Positions 27,996 through 38,647 of a DNA stretch of 64,000 nt are shown one piece after another. The DNA is from Candidatus Synoicihabitans palmerolidicus (GTDB taxonomy: Bacteria; Verrucomicrobiota; Verrucomicrobiia; Opitutales; Opitutaceae). The notes beneath the pieces are model-generated. The model did no database searches and had not been told where the DNA came from. It saw only the letters and a program-made list of their open reading frames with translations. Location of the stretch: positions 372,001-436,000 of the forward strand of contig JAGGDC010000004.1 in the NCBI GenBank assembly GCA_020809425.1. The letters run 5' to 3'. Made by a program: the position numbers and the translations under genes. Position 1 is the first letter of the stretch. Each line of letters opens with the position of its first letter.

Positions 27996-28634
27996 TTAAG
28001 CGGGCTGCTTGCTGTCGGCTTCCGGCTTACAGATCCAGCACTTCACGCCGATCTTCCCGTAAACGGTGTTCGCTTCCGCGAAGCCATAGTCGATATTTTC
28101 GCGCAGGGTGTGAAGTGGCACGCGTCCTTTACGCTGCCATTCGCGGCGAGCGATGTCGGAACCACCTAAACGACCAGAGCATTGAATGCGAATACCCTCA
28201 GCCCCTAGGGCCATGGCGATCGCCACCGTGCGCTTCATGGCACGACGGAATGCAATGCGTCGCTCGAGTTGCAACGCAACGTTCTCTGCGACCAATTGTG
28301 CATCAATCTCGGGCTTCTTGACCTCTTGGATATCGAGCAGAATTTCCTTACCGGTGAGCTTGGATAGATCGTCCTTGATCTTCTCGATCTCTTGTCCCTT
28401 GCGGCCGATGACGATACCTGGACGGGCGGTGTAGATCTTAACTCGCACGCGGTTCGAAGCGCGCTCAATAAAGATGCGCGGCACAGAAGTCTTCAGCTTC
28501 TCCGTGAGTTTTTCCCGGATAAGCGCGTCCTCACGAATGAAGGTGGGGAATTCTTTCTTGCTCGCATACCAACGCGATTGCCAATTACGGCGAACAGCGA
28601 GACGGAACCCGATTGGATTGGTTTTTTGGCCCAT
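27996..28634 (-). CDS. rpsC: 30S ribosomal protein S3
   Basis: 212 residues with [18 protein letters not shown] at the start, the KH motif [19 protein letters not shown], and [25 protein letters not shown] in the C-terminal domain. It lines the mRNA entry tunnel. It starts seven bases after the rplV stop. Confidence 0.97.
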   Translation of the reverse strand: MGQKTNPIGFRLAVRRNWQSRWYASKKEFPTFIREDALIREKLTEKLKTSVPRIFIERASNRVRVKIYTARPGIVIGRKGQEIEKIKDDLSKLTGKEILLDIQEVKKPEIDAQLVAENVALQLERRIAFRRAMKRTVAIAMALGAEGIRIQCSGRLGGSDIARREWQRKGRVPLHTLRENIDYGFAEANTVYGKIGVKCWICKPEADSKQPA

Positions 28635-28640
28635 GGGAAA

Positions 28641-28982
28641 TCAGGAGTTGATGCCGTCCGAAAGGACGATGCGAATGTGCGAGAGTGGCTTACGACGGGG
28701 CTTGGCGGTACCACGGGCACCAGCTTTGAAGCGCTTGAGAACGGGTCCCTGTTCAATCAGCGCCCGGTGGACGATCAGATCGTCCGCCGAGACGTTATTG
28801 TTGTTCTCGGCGTTAGCGATGGCGCTCTTGAGGGTTTTGGAGATGAGGAGAGCAGATTTTCGCGGAATGATCGAGAGGAGACCAACAGCTTCCTGAGCCT
28901 TACGGCCTTGGATGGTGCGGGTAACCTCGCGCATCTTCTGCGGCGACATGCGCGCATAACGAGTGAGGGCTTGAACTTCCAT
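28641..28982 (-). CDS. rplV: 50S ribosomal protein L22
   Basis: 113 residues from the start at 28982 (MEVQALTRYARMSPQKMREV). An in-frame start 19 codons upstream was rejected because it adds no family sequence. The tunnel hairpin is represented by KRFKAGARGTAKPRRKPLSH. The hairpin is the site of macrolide-resistance changes in other bacteria. Confidence 0.96.
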   Translation of the reverse strand: MEVQALTRYARMSPQKMREVTRTIQGRKAQEAVGLLSIIPRKSALLISKTLKSAIANAENNNNVSADDLIVHRALIEQGPVLKRFKAGARGTAKPRRKPLSHIRIVLSDGINS

Positions 28983-29087
28983 TTTGTTAGAGAGGATTCC
29001 CCTAGTTGGGGCGACAGCAGCGGGTCTGACTCTGACCACTCTGCCCTTTCATTTTTTAGACAGATTGAATGAAAACGAAGTTAACGA

Positions 29088-29363
29088 TTAGTCCTTGCGA
29101 GTCATGCCACCATGCGTGCGGAACGCACGTGTTGGAGCAAACTCGCCCAATTTGTGGCCCACCATATTCTCAGTTACATAGACGGCGGTAAACTGCTTGC
29201 CGTTATGAACGTTGAAGGTGAAGCCGACGAACTCCGGAGTAATCGTGGAGCGACGGGACCAAGTTTGGATGGGTTTTTTCGTGCCGCCGTTGGCGTTGGC
29301 CTTCTCGATTTTCTCGATCAGGTGATAGTCGACGAAGAAGCCTTTCTTGATGGAACGGGCCAT
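29088..29363 (-). CDS. rpsS: 30S ribosomal protein S19
   Basis: 91 residues with [40 protein letters not shown] and [17 protein letters not shown]. It lies in the small-subunit head next to S13. Fifteen bases from rplB. Confidence 0.97.
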   Translation of the reverse strand: MARSIKKGFFVDYHLIEKIEKANANGGTKKPIQTWSRRSTITPEFVGFTFNVHNGKQFTAVYVTENMVGHKLGEFAPTRAFRTHGGMTRKD

Positions 29364-29378
29364 GGGAAATCAGATTGA

Positions 29379-30251
29379 TTATTTCTTGCCGCGCGGCTTA
29401 CGGCCGTTGTGGCGAACGAGGATGAGGCTGTTCGAAGCTTTCGAACGACGACGAGTTGGGAAACCCTTGGATAGTTGACCCCACGGAGAGGCCAGATGTT
29501 GACGACCACCACCACCCTTGGACTTACCTGCACCACCACCATTGGGGTGATCGATAGGATTCATCGCCACACCACGAACGCGGGGACGTTTGCCGAGCCA
29601 ACGATTGCGACCCGCCTTACCGAGGGATTGACGATTGTGGTCTCCATTTCCGACTTCGCCGATAGTCGCGCGGCAGGTGCCGTTGACCAAACGAATTTCA
29701 CCGGAGGGTAATTTGATTTGAGCGTAGCCTTCGTCTGTAATGCTCACCAATTCGATCGAGACACCAGCGCCACGACCCATTTGAGCGCCACGGCCGGGTA
29801 GTAGCTCGACGCAATGCACCTTCGTGGAAGGAGGCATGAGATTCAATGGATAGTTGTTGCCCACATTGAAGTCCGTGATCTTGGCGGTTGTTCCAGCAAT
29901 GATCGTGGCACCGACATCAAGTTCTTCCGGAGCAATGATGTAACGCTTGTCACCATCTGGATACTCAATCAGCGCAATGTGCGCGGAACGATTCGGATCG
30001 TATTCCAACGCTATGACGCTGGCGGCGACGTTCAACTTTTCAGTGCGCTTGAAATCAATACGACGATAGAGTTGCTTGTGACCTCCACCACGACGACGGG
30101 ACGTGATGCGACCATAGGCATTGCGGCCGCCGGTCTTGGGCTTCGGCTCTGTTAGCGCCTTCTCGGGACGCTTCTTGGTCAAACCCTTGCTCGTGGAAAT
30201 CGCAGTAGTGCGCTGAGCGGGGGTCATCGGACGAGATATTTTGATAGTCAT
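29379..30251 (-). CDS. rplB: 50S ribosomal protein L2
   Basis: 290 residues, slightly longer than E. coli (273). The conserved RGGGHKQLYRRIDFKR, LEYDPNRSAHIALIEYPDG and the C-terminal GVAMNPIDHPNGGGAGKSKG, with the histidine important for peptidyl transfer, are present. Position and orientation are standard between rplW and rpsS. Confidence 0.97.
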   Translation of the reverse strand: MTIKISRPMTPAQRTTAISTSKGLTKKRPEKALTEPKPKTGGRNAYGRITSRRRGGGHKQLYRRIDFKRTEKLNVAASVIALEYDPNRSAHIALIEYPDGDKRYIIAPEELDVGATIIAGTTAKITDFNVGNNYPLNLMPPSTKVHCVELLPGRGAQMGRGAGVSIELVSITDEGYAQIKLPSGEIRLVNGTCRATIGEVGNGDHNRQSLGKAGRNRWLGKRPRVRGVAMNPIDHPNGGGAGKSKGGGGRQHLASPWGQLSKGFPTRRRSKASNSLILVRHNGRKPRGKK

Positions 30252-30283
30252 GGGATTTAATCTCCGGATTGTGCGAGTCGTCT

Positions 30284-30565
30284 TTAAACGAGCTCGATCG
30301 TGTCGCCGGCCTTGAGCGTAACGATGGCCTTCTTGACGTCGGGCTTTTTACCCGGGAGGCCATTGCGGCCGCGGGTAGTTTTGCCCAAGTAGTTCTGCAC
30401 ATTCACACGCTTGACGGTTACCTTGAAAGTCGCCTCAACCGCCGCGGCAATGGTAGCTTTGGTGGCGGAAGGGAATACCTCGAAGGTGTATTGACCGTAT
30501 TCTGCAGATTGCGCGTTGGACTTTTCGGTGAGACGAACGGTTTGAAGAATTTTATCAGCTTGCAT
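30284..30565 (-). CDS. rplW: 50S ribosomal protein L23
   Basis: 93 residues (MQADKILQTVRLTEKSNAQS, VKRVNVQNYLGKTTRGRNG). It forms part of the tunnel-exit docking site for trigger factor and SRP. Its start overlaps the last base of the rplD frame at 30565, implying coupled translation. Confidence 0.96.
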   Translation of the reverse strand: MQADKILQTVRLTEKSNAQSAEYGQYTFEVFPSATKATIAAAVEATFKVTVKRVNVQNYLGKTTRGRNGLPGKKPDVKKAIVTLKAGDTIELV

Positions 30566-31197
30566 CAGTTATTACCTCCGTTGACGCGGGCAATGATCGC
30601 CTCGAGAGCCTTGGAGCTAACCACGATTTTAGCGTATTGCGCCAAATCAAGTGCGTTGAGTTTCGTGGCCTCTTGGAACGAGACGCGTTCAATGTTACGA
30701 GCCGCCAATACCGTGGTATCAGCAAACGGTGCGTCCACGAGCAGGACCTTGCCGGAAGGAGCGATACGACCGAGGAGCTCAACGGCGTTCTTAGTTTTGG
30801 CAGGAGTAACCGAAAATTCTTCGATCCCCGCAATTTCGCCAGCGATTGCCCGGTCGAACAGAGCGCGGGAGAAAGCCAATGACTTGACCTTGGAATTGAT
30901 TTTGAGGGAAAAATCCTGAGGCTTCGGTCCGTGGGCGACACCGCCGCCAACCCAGATGGGAGAACGAGTGGATCCCGCACGAGCACGGCCGGTGCCCTTT
31001 TGGCGCCAGGGTTTTTTGCCACCACCAGAGACCACACCGCGTGTTTTGGTCGAGCGGGTGCCTTGGCGATTGTTGGCGTTGATGGCGACGATGACTTCCT
31101 TCAGTGCTTGCAGACCTTTGTCTCCCTCGAATTCGGGAAGATTGAAGTCTTGCTCGCTGCTGCTGGAACCGTCGGCGGTGAAAATAGTAAGTTTCAT
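30565..31197 (-). CDS. rplD: 50S ribosomal protein L4
   Basis: 210 residues with the tunnel-loop motif QGTRSTKTRGVVSGGGKKPW RQKGTGRARAGS split here for length. L4 reaches into the exit tunnel and in E. coli represses the S10 operon. No canonical L4 leader was recognised upstream of rpsJ. Confidence 0.96.
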   Translation of the reverse strand: MKLTIFTADGSSSSEQDFNLPEFEGDKGLQALKEVIVAINANNRQGTRSTKTRGVVSGGGKKPWRQKGTGRARAGSTRSPIWVGGGVAHGPKPQDFSLKINSKVKSLAFSRALFDRAIAGEIAGIEEFSVTPAKTKNAVELLGRIAPSGKVLLVDAPFADTTVLAARNIERVSFQEATKLNALDLAQYAKIVVSSKALEAIIARVNGGNN

Positions 31198-31217
31198 GGG
31201 TTCGGTTTCTCCTTTAT

Positions 31218-31862
31218 TCAGGCTGAGGCCTTCTTCTGGCCCTTAATGGCCGAACGGACTACGACGGTGTCACCGTTGGCGCCAGGAATGGCCCCTCGTA
31301 CGAGCAAGAGGTTCTTCTCGACGTCCACACGCACAATCCGAAGATTCTGCACAGTGCGTTGTTGGATGCCCATGTGACCGGGCATCTTTTGATTCTTGAA
31401 AACGCGCCCTGGCGTCTGGCGCATACCAACCGAACCGATACGACGGTGAAACATCGAACCATGGCTGGCGGGACCGCCCGCAACGCGGAAGCGTTTTACG
31501 ACACCGGCGAACCCTTTGCCCTTGGACACGCCGATCACGTCGACGATTTGACCTTCGGTAAAGGTGGCGACAGTGATGGCGTCACCTGGCTTGACGTCTG
31601 GAGCATCTGTGAGGCGAACCTCATCAAGCAAACGAGGCGCTGACTCGAGGCCTGCCTTTTTGGCGTGATTGAGCTCCGCCTTTGAAGCATTCTTCGCTTT
31701 TTTGGCGGAGTATCCGAGCTGGACGGCATTGTAACCGTCAATATCGACAGTCTTTACCTGGACCACTGGACAGGGCCCGGCTTCGACTACGGTGACCGGC
31801 ACGAGGACATCATCGTAGACCTGGGTCATGCCGATCTTCTTACCGATAATGGTGTTGATCAT
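31218..31862 (-). CDS. rplC: 50S ribosomal protein L3
   Basis: 214 residues beginning MINTIIGKKIGMTQVYDDVL and containing VIGVSKGKGFAGVVKRF, ASHGSMFHRRIGSVGMRQTP and KMPGHMGIQQRTVQNL, with the glutamine region near the peptidyl transferase centre. A 129-bp spacer with a hairpin separates it from rpsJ. Confidence 0.97.
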   Translation of the reverse strand: MINTIIGKKIGMTQVYDDVLVPVTVVEAGPCPVVQVKTVDIDGYNAVQLGYSAKKAKNASKAELNHAKKAGLESAPRLLDEVRLTDAPDVKPGDAITVATFTEGQIVDVIGVSKGKGFAGVVKRFRVAGGPASHGSMFHRRIGSVGMRQTPGRVFKNQKMPGHMGIQQRTVQNLRIVRVDVEKNLLLVRGAIPGANGDTVVVRSAIKGQKKASA

Positions 31863-31914
31863 GGGCTAAGTGGTAGGTGGAGGGTTTCCGTTTGTTAGAC
31901 CTACATTAGCGATT

Positions 31915-31933
31915 CCGGTGGTTGGCCCACCGG
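31915..31933 (-). promoter_or_regulatory. Hairpin in the rpsJ-rplC spacer
   Basis: A 7-bp perfect stem (ccggtgg / ccaccgg) with a 5-base loop is extended by an outer tagcg / cgcta pairing (about 31907-31945). There is no T-run, so it is not an intrinsic terminator. It could be an RNA-processing or autoregulatory element in the S10 transcript; this is speculative. Confidence 0.4.
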
Positions 31934-31991
31934 AGGTGCCGCTAAACTGTTGGTAAATTATATAACTGGGTGATAATCGCGGGAGGTGAAA

Positions 31992-32300
31992 TCAGACGTT
32001 AATCGTAATATCCACACCGGACGGCAGATTGAGCTTCTTCAGCTCGTCAACCGTTTGGGCGGTGGGCTCGATGATGTCGATCAACCGCTTGTGAGTGCGG
32101 GTTTCAAACTGCTCCATCGACTTTTTGTCAACGTGCGGTGAGCGATTTACGCTGAGCTTTTCAATGCGGGTGGGCAATGGGATCGGACCCGATACTCGGG
32201 CACCGGAGCGCTTGGAGGTCTCGACGATTTCCAGAGCAGATTGATCGATTACACGGTAATCGAAACCCTGGAGTCTAATGCGAATGCGTTGGCCTTTCAT
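31992..32300 (-). CDS. rpsJ: 30S ribosomal protein S10 (NusE)
   Basis: 102 residues with [40 protein letters not shown] and [18 protein letters not shown]. It works in the ribosome head and also in transcription antitermination with NusB. It follows fusA by 19 bp, without a separate tuf gene here; tuf is at 56.7 kb. Confidence 0.97.
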   Translation of the reverse strand: MKGQRIRIRLQGFDYRVIDQSALEIVETSKRSGARVSGPIPLPTRIEKLSVNRSPHVDKKSMEQFETRTHKRLIDIIEPTAQTVDELKKLNLPSGVDITINV

Positions 32301-32319
32301 GGCGGTATAAAGAACGAGG

Positions 32320-34509
32320 TTAGGTACGAGCCGGAGCTTTCGTGGATGTCTCCACGAGCTTGGTCAGGACCGAAGCCGGAACCTGCTCAAAGTGAGATGG
32401 CGTGATGGCCGCGCTGGCGCGACCCTTGGAAAGGGAACGAATGTCTGTGACGTAGCCAAACAACATTTCGAGCGGCACATGGGTATCGACGATGGCGGCA
32501 CCAGCCTTGCTTTGCATGCCATTGACGCGGCCACGACGACGATTGATGTCACCGATGAGGTCACCCTGGAATTCTTCCGGAGTGGTGACTTCGACCGACA
32601 TGATCGGCTCAAGGAGAATCGGTTCGGCCTTTTTCATCGCATCTTTGAAGGCGAAGATACCAGCCATTTTGAACGCGATTTCGGAGGAGTCTACCGGGTG
32701 GAAAGAACCATCGATGATGGTCATCTTGACGTCGACGACCGGATAACCGACAACCACACCGTTGTTACAGGCCTCCATGAGACCGTCCGTCGTCGGCTTG
32801 ATGAACTCTTTGGGAATCACCCCGCCAACAATCTTATTGATGACTTCGATTCCCTTACCCTTTTCGTTGGGTTCCAGCGAAATGACGGCATGACCATACT
32901 GACCTTTACCGCCGGATTGACGGACAAATTTACCTTCACCCTTGGCGGTGCCTACAATGGTTTCCCGGTAGGCGATCTGCGGTTTACCGGTGGTCGCCTC
33001 AACTTTGAACTCTCGACGCATGCGGTCGATAATGATGTCCAGGTGAAGCTCGCCCATGCCGGCCAGAATAGTTTGACTCGTCTCTTCGTCGGTTTTGACA
33101 GTGAGGGTCGGATCTTCGACCACCAAACGTTGCAACGCGGTGCCCATCTTCTCTTGGTCGGCTTTAGAGTTCGGCTCAATCGACATCGCGATAACCGGCT
33201 CGGGAAATGACGGTGGTTCGAGGCGAATATCGAAATCGGCGTCGCATAGAGTGTCGCCAGTAATAATATCCTTTACGCCCACTACCGCACAAATGTCACC
33301 CGAATAGGCCACGTCGATTTCATCGCGGTCCATGGCGCGCATTAGCACCAACCGGGAAACACGCTCCGAACGACGGGTGCGAGGGTTGTAAACTGGAGCG
33401 CCACGTTTCATCTGCCCGGTGTAAACTCGGTAGAAAACGAGCTTTCCGACAAAGGGATCCGTCCAAAGTTTAAAAACCAAACCAGCCAGTTTACCCGCAT
33501 CATCGACTTCAGCTACAACGGATTCGCCGTCGCTGTCCTGGCCCTTGATGGCAGGGAGATCGATCGGGCAAGGCAGGTAGTTGACGACGGCATCGAGAAG
33601 GCGCTGTACACCCTTGTTCTTGAACGCCGAACCTGGCATTACACCAGTGAACTCAAGCGATATGGTCGCTTTACGCACCGCAAAAATAAATTCTTCTACC
33701 GTGATCTCTTCGCCTCCGAGATACTTCTCAGCGATGGTGTCATCGAAGTCGGAGACCGCTTCAATCAAGCGCTCACGGTACTCGCTCGCTTGAGCTTTGT
33801 AGTCCTCCGGAATCGCAACGGGAACCGGTTTAAGTCCGAGGATATCCTCTTCGGTGCCAAAAATGTAAGCTACGTTTTGGACCAAATCGATGAGACCGGT
33901 GAAGTTTTCCTCCGCGCCAATTGGAATACAGAGCGGATGAGCATTCGCCCCAAGCTTCTCGCGCATCTCGGAAACAGCCGTGAAAAAGTCGGCGCCGACG
34001 CGATCCATCTTGTTAACAAAAGCCATACGGGGAACGCCGTACTTGTTGGCCTGACGCCAAACGGTTTCAGACTGCGGTTGCACTCCGGCCACGGCACAGA
34101 ATACTGCCACCGCTCCATCAAGAACACGCATCGAACGCTCTACTTCAGCGGTGAAGTCCACGTGACCTGGCGTATCAATGATGTTAATACGCTGTTTGAT
34201 GCCCGCCCAAGGTCCGCAGGAGGCATCCCATGCGCAGGAAATCGCGGCCGCCGTAATGGTGATGCCACGTTCCTTCTCTTGCGCCATCCAATCGGTGACC
34301 GTGTCACCCTCGTGCACTTCGCCGATTTTATGGACAGCGCCCGAGTAGAAAAGAATGCGTTCAGTAGTGGTCGTTTTACCTGCGTCAATGTGCGCAGCGA
34401 TGCCAATGTTACGGGTCCATTCCAAGGGGAATGGACGCTCTTTGGCATTTACCGCAGCTGCTTTGGCGCGGTTTGTAACGACGAAAATCTTGGGAGTCTC
34501 CGCGGACAT
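32320..34509 (-). CDS. fusA: Elongation factor G
   Basis: 729 residues. It is the GTPase that moves tRNAs and mRNA after peptide transfer. G1 is [19 protein letters not shown]3 is [11 protein letters not shown]4 is [12 protein letters not shown]. There is an N-terminal extension of about 30 residues before the GTPase domain, and a short insert before G3 ([20 protein letters not shown]). The C-terminal domain IV/V sequences ([35 protein letters not shown]) are intact. Confidence 0.97.
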   Translation of the reverse strand: MSAETPKIFVVTNRAKAAAVNAKERPFPLEWTRNIGIAAHIDAGKTTTTERILFYSGAVHKIGEVHEGDTVTDWMAQEKERGITITAAAISCAWDASCGPWAGIKQRINIIDTPGHVDFTAEVERSMRVLDGAVAVFCAVAGVQPQSETVWRQANKYGVPRMAFVNKMDRVGADFFTAVSEMREKLGANAHPLCIPIGAEENFTGLIDLVQNVAYIFGTEEDILGLKPVPVAIPEDYKAQASEYRERLIEAVSDFDDTIAEKYLGGEEITVEEFIFAVRKATISLEFTGVMPGSAFKNKGVQRLLDAVVNYLPCPIDLPAIKGQDSDGESVVAEVDDAGKLAGLVFKLWTDPFVGKLVFYRVYTGQMKRGAPVYNPRTRRSERVSRLVLMRAMDRDEIDVAYSGDICAVVGVKDIITGDTLCDADFDIRLEPPSFPEPVIAMSIEPNSKADQEKMGTALQRLVVEDPTLTVKTDEETSQTILAGMGELHLDIIIDRMRREFKVEATTGKPQIAYRETIVGTAKGEGKFVRQSGGKGQYGHAVISLEPNEKGKGIEVINKIVGGVIPKEFIKPTTDGLMEACNNGVVVGYPVVDVKMTIIDGSFHPVDSSEIAFKMAGIFAFKDAMKKAEPILLEPIMSVEVTTPEEFQGDLIGDINRRRGRVNGMQSKAGAAIVDTHVPLEMLFGYVTDIRSLSKGRASAAITPSHFEQVPASVLTKLVETSTKAPART

Positions 34510-34529
34510 GAAAATTATTCCTTCCCGGC

Positions 34530-35003
34530 TTACCAGCGGAGGTGGGAAAAGGCGCGATTGGCCTGAGCCATCTTGTGTGTATCTTCCTTCTTCTTCACCA
34601 CGCCACCTGTGTTGTTGTAGGCGTCGATGATTTCGTTGGCGAGAGCGTCACGCATGGTGCTCCCTTTACGGCCGGAAGCTGCGGTGACGATCCAGCGCAA
34701 GGCCAAACTCTCTTGGCGCTCATAGGAGATTTCCACGGGCACCTGGTAGGTTGCACCACCCACTCGGCGACTCTTAACTTCCAAACGCGGTCGGGCATTT
34801 TCTATCGCACCGATGAGCAGATCAACCGGATCCCCCTTTTCGAGTTTCTCGGAGACCTTCTCGAAAGCACCGTAAACGATACGCTCGGCGAGGTTTTTCT
34901 TACCATCCAGCATCACCACGTTTACAAGGTGGGCAACGAGAGGGCTGTTGTAGCGAACGTCAGGAATGACTTTCCGCTTAGTGGCTCTATGACGACGTGA
35001 CAT
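34530..35003 (-). CDS. rpsG: 30S ribosomal protein S7
   Basis: 157 residues beginning [20 protein letters not shown], with [20 protein letters not shown] and [20 protein letters not shown]. It starts head assembly and forms part of the E site. It lies between rpsL and fusA, giving the standard str order. Confidence 0.97.
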   Translation of the reverse strand: MSRRHRATKRKVIPDVRYNSPLVAHLVNVVMLDGKKNLAERIVYGAFEKVSEKLEKGDPVDLLIGAIENARPRLEVKSRRVGGATYQVPVEISYERQESLALRWIVTAASGRKGSTMRDALANEIIDAYNNTGGVVKKKEDTHKMAQANRAFSHLRW

Positions 35004-35025
35004 GGTCGGTTTTTATAAAATTGGG

Positions 35026-35406
35026 TTACTTCTTTTCCTTCGGACGTTTCACGCCGTACTTGGAACGACTGCGACGACGTTTCTCAACGCCAGTCGCATC
35101 AAGGGCGCCACGAACAATGTGGTAACGGACACCAGGCAGATCCTTCACACGACCACCACGGACGAGTACGATACTATGCTCCTGAAGGTTATGACCTTCA
35201 TCCGGAATGTAAGAGATGACCTCGTTACCGTTTGTGAGACAAACCTTGGCTACCTTACGGATGGCCGAGTTCGGCTTCTTCGGAGTGCGGGTCATAACCT
35301 GCACGCATACGCCACGCCGGAAAGGATTGGAGTCGAGGGCAGGCGACTTGGACTTCGCCACTATTTGGCGACGACCTTTACGCACGAGCTGGTTGATGGT
35401 GGGCAT
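35026..35406 (-). CDS. rpsL: 30S ribosomal protein S12
   Basis: 126 residues from the start at 35406 ([20 protein letters not shown]). The upstream in-frame start at 35460 adds non-family sequence. The decoding-centre loops [16 protein letters not shown] and [13 protein letters not shown] are the streptomycin-sensitive form. It is the first gene of the str operon in this arrangement. In most bacteria it would follow rpoC closely; here about 9.7 kb of mobile DNA intervenes. Confidence 0.97.
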   Translation of the reverse strand: MPTINQLVRKGRRQIVAKSKSPALDSNPFRRGVCVQVMTRTPKKPNSAIRKVAKVCLTNGNEVISYIPDEGHNLQEHSIVLVRGGRVKDLPGVRYHIVRGALDATGVEKRRRSRSKYGVKRPKEKK

Positions 35407-36051
35407 GTCTAACGAAGGTGTGAAGGTGAGAAAAGAGGCGAAACGTGAAGAGTCGTCCAAAGCTGATCAAGCTATTTTTTGCGAAAAAAGCGAACCGCGT
35501 AAACCAGCGACAAGCACCGGTTCCGCGATTCAAAAAAGTAACCCACCCAAGGGACGAATTACTCAGTCAGAAAAGGAGTAAGAGCGCACAGATTATTTCG
35601 GTTGAAGACAAGCACTGAAATCAAGTGTGCGTAAATCTCCTCAAAGTCGATTCACTCAACTCAACCCTGCGCACTAAGGACATCCCTCATAAACTGAGTT
35701 AAATAAGCGCCACGCCTATCGTGTGGCATTCTTTGCGATACCCTATCCTGTCTTTTGCGCCCACTGTCGCCCTTCCTCCCCCTGCTTCCCCTCACCGTTC
35801 AACTTGGAAAACGCAGTTCACATGAGAAAAAATATGGTACAAAATTATGCTATCCAGTCGGTCAGTGATTTTCAACCGTTCCCACGCCGACTCACCCGGC
35901 AGGTGAACGGTTCGATGCCTTCGACGGACCGTCACTCGTTCCCACTTCGCGCCCTTCGTTTCCTTGTATGTGCGAACCGATGTTAAGAACGAGCGAGGAC
36001 GGAGCCGAAGGCAGCCTCCGAGAATGGACCATAGAGTTCGTCGCAGGAGGC
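35407..36051. other. Non-coding region upstream of rpsL
   Basis: About 645 bp with no gene recognised. It must hold the promoter for rpsL unless transcription reads through from rpoC, and the left end of IS110 somewhere toward its right side. An imperfect inverted repeat gccacg / cgtgtggc around 35709-35727 with A/T flanks on both sides could be a weak two-way terminator. No clear -35/-10 pair could be defended by eye. Confidence 0.5.
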
Positions 36052-36205
36052 TGCATTCGGCGCGAATGCACATGCGAGGTAAATGCCTTGAATGATGCTC
36101 GCCAGGGTGCGGTGCAGACTGGCCGTCTGCACCGCACGGCAACCCAGAGGCCGATTTGTTACCCGAGGATTTACCTCGAACAGAAGCCCTAGGCCCGGGT
36201 TGCCG
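36052..36205 (+). ncRNA. Structured IS110 leader, candidate bridge RNA
   Basis: Directly upstream of the IS110 transposase gene lie several perfect helices. One pairs tgcattcg with cgaatgca (36052-36070, 3-base loop). A 13-bp helix pairs gtgcggtgcagac with gtctgcaccgcac (36107-36137, 5-base loop). A 10-bp closing helix pairs cgaggtaaat (36075-36084) with atttacctcg (36169-36178). An alternative 9-bp helix pairs cggcaaccc (36137-36145) with gggttgccg (36197-36205). IS110-group elements encode a bridge RNA in this position that pairs with donor and target DNA. The assignment here rests on position and structure only. Confidence 0.5.
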
Positions 36206-36254
36206 ACCTGGTTGAACTCGAACCGCTGAAAGAGCCCTGAGCTCGTATAACAAG

Positions 36255-36798
36255 ATGGAGCAACCCACCCCAGAAAATCAAATCACCGATGTTGGTGTGG
36301 ATATCGCCAAAGATCGTCTCGACTACACCGTCGATGATACTCGCTGTGCCCACGTCGAGAACACCCACCGAGGCCACCGAGCCTTGATCAAGCACCTCCA
36401 GAGTCTGCCCAATGCCCGGGTCGTATGCGAAGCGACTGGCGGCTATAAGCGTGCCATTGTCGCCGCATTGCTCTTGGCCCAGATCCAAATCTGCGTGGTC
36501 AATTCAGGGCGTGTGCGCGCCTTTGCCCGCGCCGCCGGCTTGCTCGCCAAGACCGACCCACTCGACGCTCAACTGTTGCGCCGCTTTGGGTTACAAATGA
36601 AGCCACGCCTGCACCGGGCCCTCGACGAAGCGGCCGCAACCTTGCGTGAGCTGCTCGACTATCGCCGGCAGATCAGTGATCAACTCGTCGCCACAGGCAA
36701 CCGGTGCGAGTTCGCCGGACGCATTTTGCGTGAACGCCTTGAGATCCTGCGGGCGCTTTTAGCCACCGAGCTCGAACAAACCGATGCGCTGATTAAAA
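36255..36798 (+). pseudogene. IS110 transposase, 5' part
   Basis: Start ATG at 36255. The RuvC-like DEDD domain is visible: VGVDIAKDRLDYTVDD (Asp), VVCEATGGYKRAIVAALLL (Glu) and AKTDPLDAQLLRRF (two Asp). The frame is intact until the IS66 end at 36799, where the composite element begins. The coding sequence resumes at 44417. IS110 recombinases act as RNA-guided DNA recombinases in characterised members. Confidence 0.9.
36791..36798. repeat. 8-bp target duplication, left copy
   Basis: gattaaaa immediately before the IS66 terminal base at 36799. The same octamer follows the opposite IS66 terminus at 44416. Eight base pairs is the duplication size of IS66-family transposition. Confidence 0.95.
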
Positions 36799-36885
36799 GT
36801 AAGCGTCCGAGAGGCGACTTCCTTGCCTGATAACGAAGGTAACGATAACGGCACCGCGATGGTAACGACTTCGATGTAGCAATCG

Positions 36886-38287
36886 TTACGATTGCGATGG
36901 TGCGGGCAGTTCGACGTCGACGGAGGGTTTCCAGTTAACCGAAAGCAGATCGCTGATGTCGGCACCTGGGAGTTGTTGCGGCAGCCTGGTGAGCACGTCG
37001 CGCAGATAGTCCAACGGGTCGTGCCCGTGACGTTGGCAGCTGATCACGATCGAGTAGATGATCGCCGAGCGTTGGCCGGCATCGGGATGCCCTACGAACA
37101 GCCAGTGCTTTTTGCCCAACGCTGAGGGGCGGATGGCGTTTTCCACCAGATTGTTGTCCAGCCGGGTTTCACCGTGCTGCAGGCGCGCGACCAATGGTTT
37201 CCACTGACCGCGCAGGTAGGTGCAGGCCTTGCCCAGGCCGGACTTGGGGCGCACGTGCGCGCGCAGCCTCCACACCACCACGCGCAACCAATACAGCTTA
37301 TGGGTAAAGTCGCGCTCGCGTCTTTGCTGCCGCTGCCGCGCATCGATACCGGCCTCATCCCACTGCTTGTCCTGATGATACATCCATGCGATCAGCCGCA
37401 GGATCCATTGGGCTACTCGCGAGTTCTCCGCTTGGGCTTCAAAAAACTTACGCCGCGCGTGTGCCCAGCAGCCCACCCAACGCACCTCGGGATGCGTCGC
37501 CAGATACGCGGGATAGGCACCATAGCCATCGGATGGCATTATCCCGGCAAAACCTTCGACCAGCGACGTCAGTTCACCGTGCTGGCGCGATGATCGCCAG
37601 TCGAAGAACACGTCATCACCCGGGCCGCTCATCACCCACATCCATCCATTCTTGATTTTGCCCCGTTTTTGATCCGGGTCGTGACATCGCACCGGCGTTT
37701 CATCGACTGGCACGTAGCCTGGATTCGAGCAACCTGCGGCGCATGCCCTGGTAAATCGGTTCCAGCCAGTCTGAGGCGATGCGCACCCACTCGACCATAC
37801 TCTGACGCGGCAGGCGCGCTCCCCAGCGCGACGACATCTTCTCGAGCCGATACCGCGGGGCGTGATCGACATACTTGCTGATCAACACCCAGGCCAAGAG
37901 TCCCGCCGAGGCGTAGCCGCCCTCCACCGGGCGCACCCGTGCGGGTGCCACCACCGGCGCACGATCGAGCTGGGCCTTGGCCCGATACTTCGGGCGCACG
38001 AACTCGCGCTTGAACAACTTCGTCGGCACCACATCGACCTCGAAGCTGCGCTCCTCGCCGATCTTTTCAAACTGCTCCGGGGCCGCCAGCACCCACACGC
38101 CGGTGCCATCCCAATACAGCAACTTCACCCGGTTACGCCGCTTGTTGGTGAACACGAACAACGCACCGCCAAAGGGATCTTCACGCAGCACCTGGGAAGC
38201 CACAGTTCACCACCCGTCAAACTGTTTTCGCATATCCACCGGTTCAATTGCTAGGTGGATCGTCAGCGCCGAAGGCAAACCGATCAT
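36886..38287 (-). pseudogene. IS66 tnpB-tnpC fusion, right copy
   Basis: Identical in layout to 14751-16152. TnpB begins at 38287, carries TGA at 38207-38209, runs into TnpC after [10 protein letters not shown], and shifts frame near 37721 before VDETPVRC. No complete DDE transposase is encoded. Movement would need transposase supplied by another copy, or translational frameshifting. Confidence 0.88.
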
Positions 38288-38292
38288 TGCCG

Positions 38293-38647
38293 TCAGTTGC
38301 GCAGGGCTTTGACCAACGCGGCCATGGCGATCGGATCGTCACCACGCAACCGCGTGCCGTCCGGCAGCCCCACCTCCAACGATGCCGCCGGAGGCGACAT
38401 CGTTGGAGGTGGGGCGTTGCGAACGAAGGGCCCGCCGCCTCCGCCTCCGCACCCTTGCGCCGCCGGGCCGTCCCAGCCATGCCACAAACGTCGCGTATTT
38501 GAGGCCCTCGCGCTTCGCGAACGCCTTCTGCGTCAGGCCGCTCTCGCGGGAGATCGCCGCCAACTGCGCCCACTCTTCTGCGCTACGCAGCTAGCGTCCG
38601 CGACCATCGCGCTTGTTGTTCTGCACCTCCACTTCAATTGCTTCCAT
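38293..38647 (-). pseudogene. IS66 tnpA, right copy
   Basis: Same as 14391-14745: start at 38647, TAG at 38591-38593 after 18 codons, then the helix-turn-helix region SGLTQKAFAKREGLKYATFV and a frame-displaced C-terminus. The palindrome 38367-38415 lies within it. Confidence 0.8.

Noticed and set aside
36107-36137. 13-bp hairpin considered as an intrinsic terminator
   Set aside because: No T-run follows on either strand, and it is nested within a larger helix; an RNA structural role fits better.
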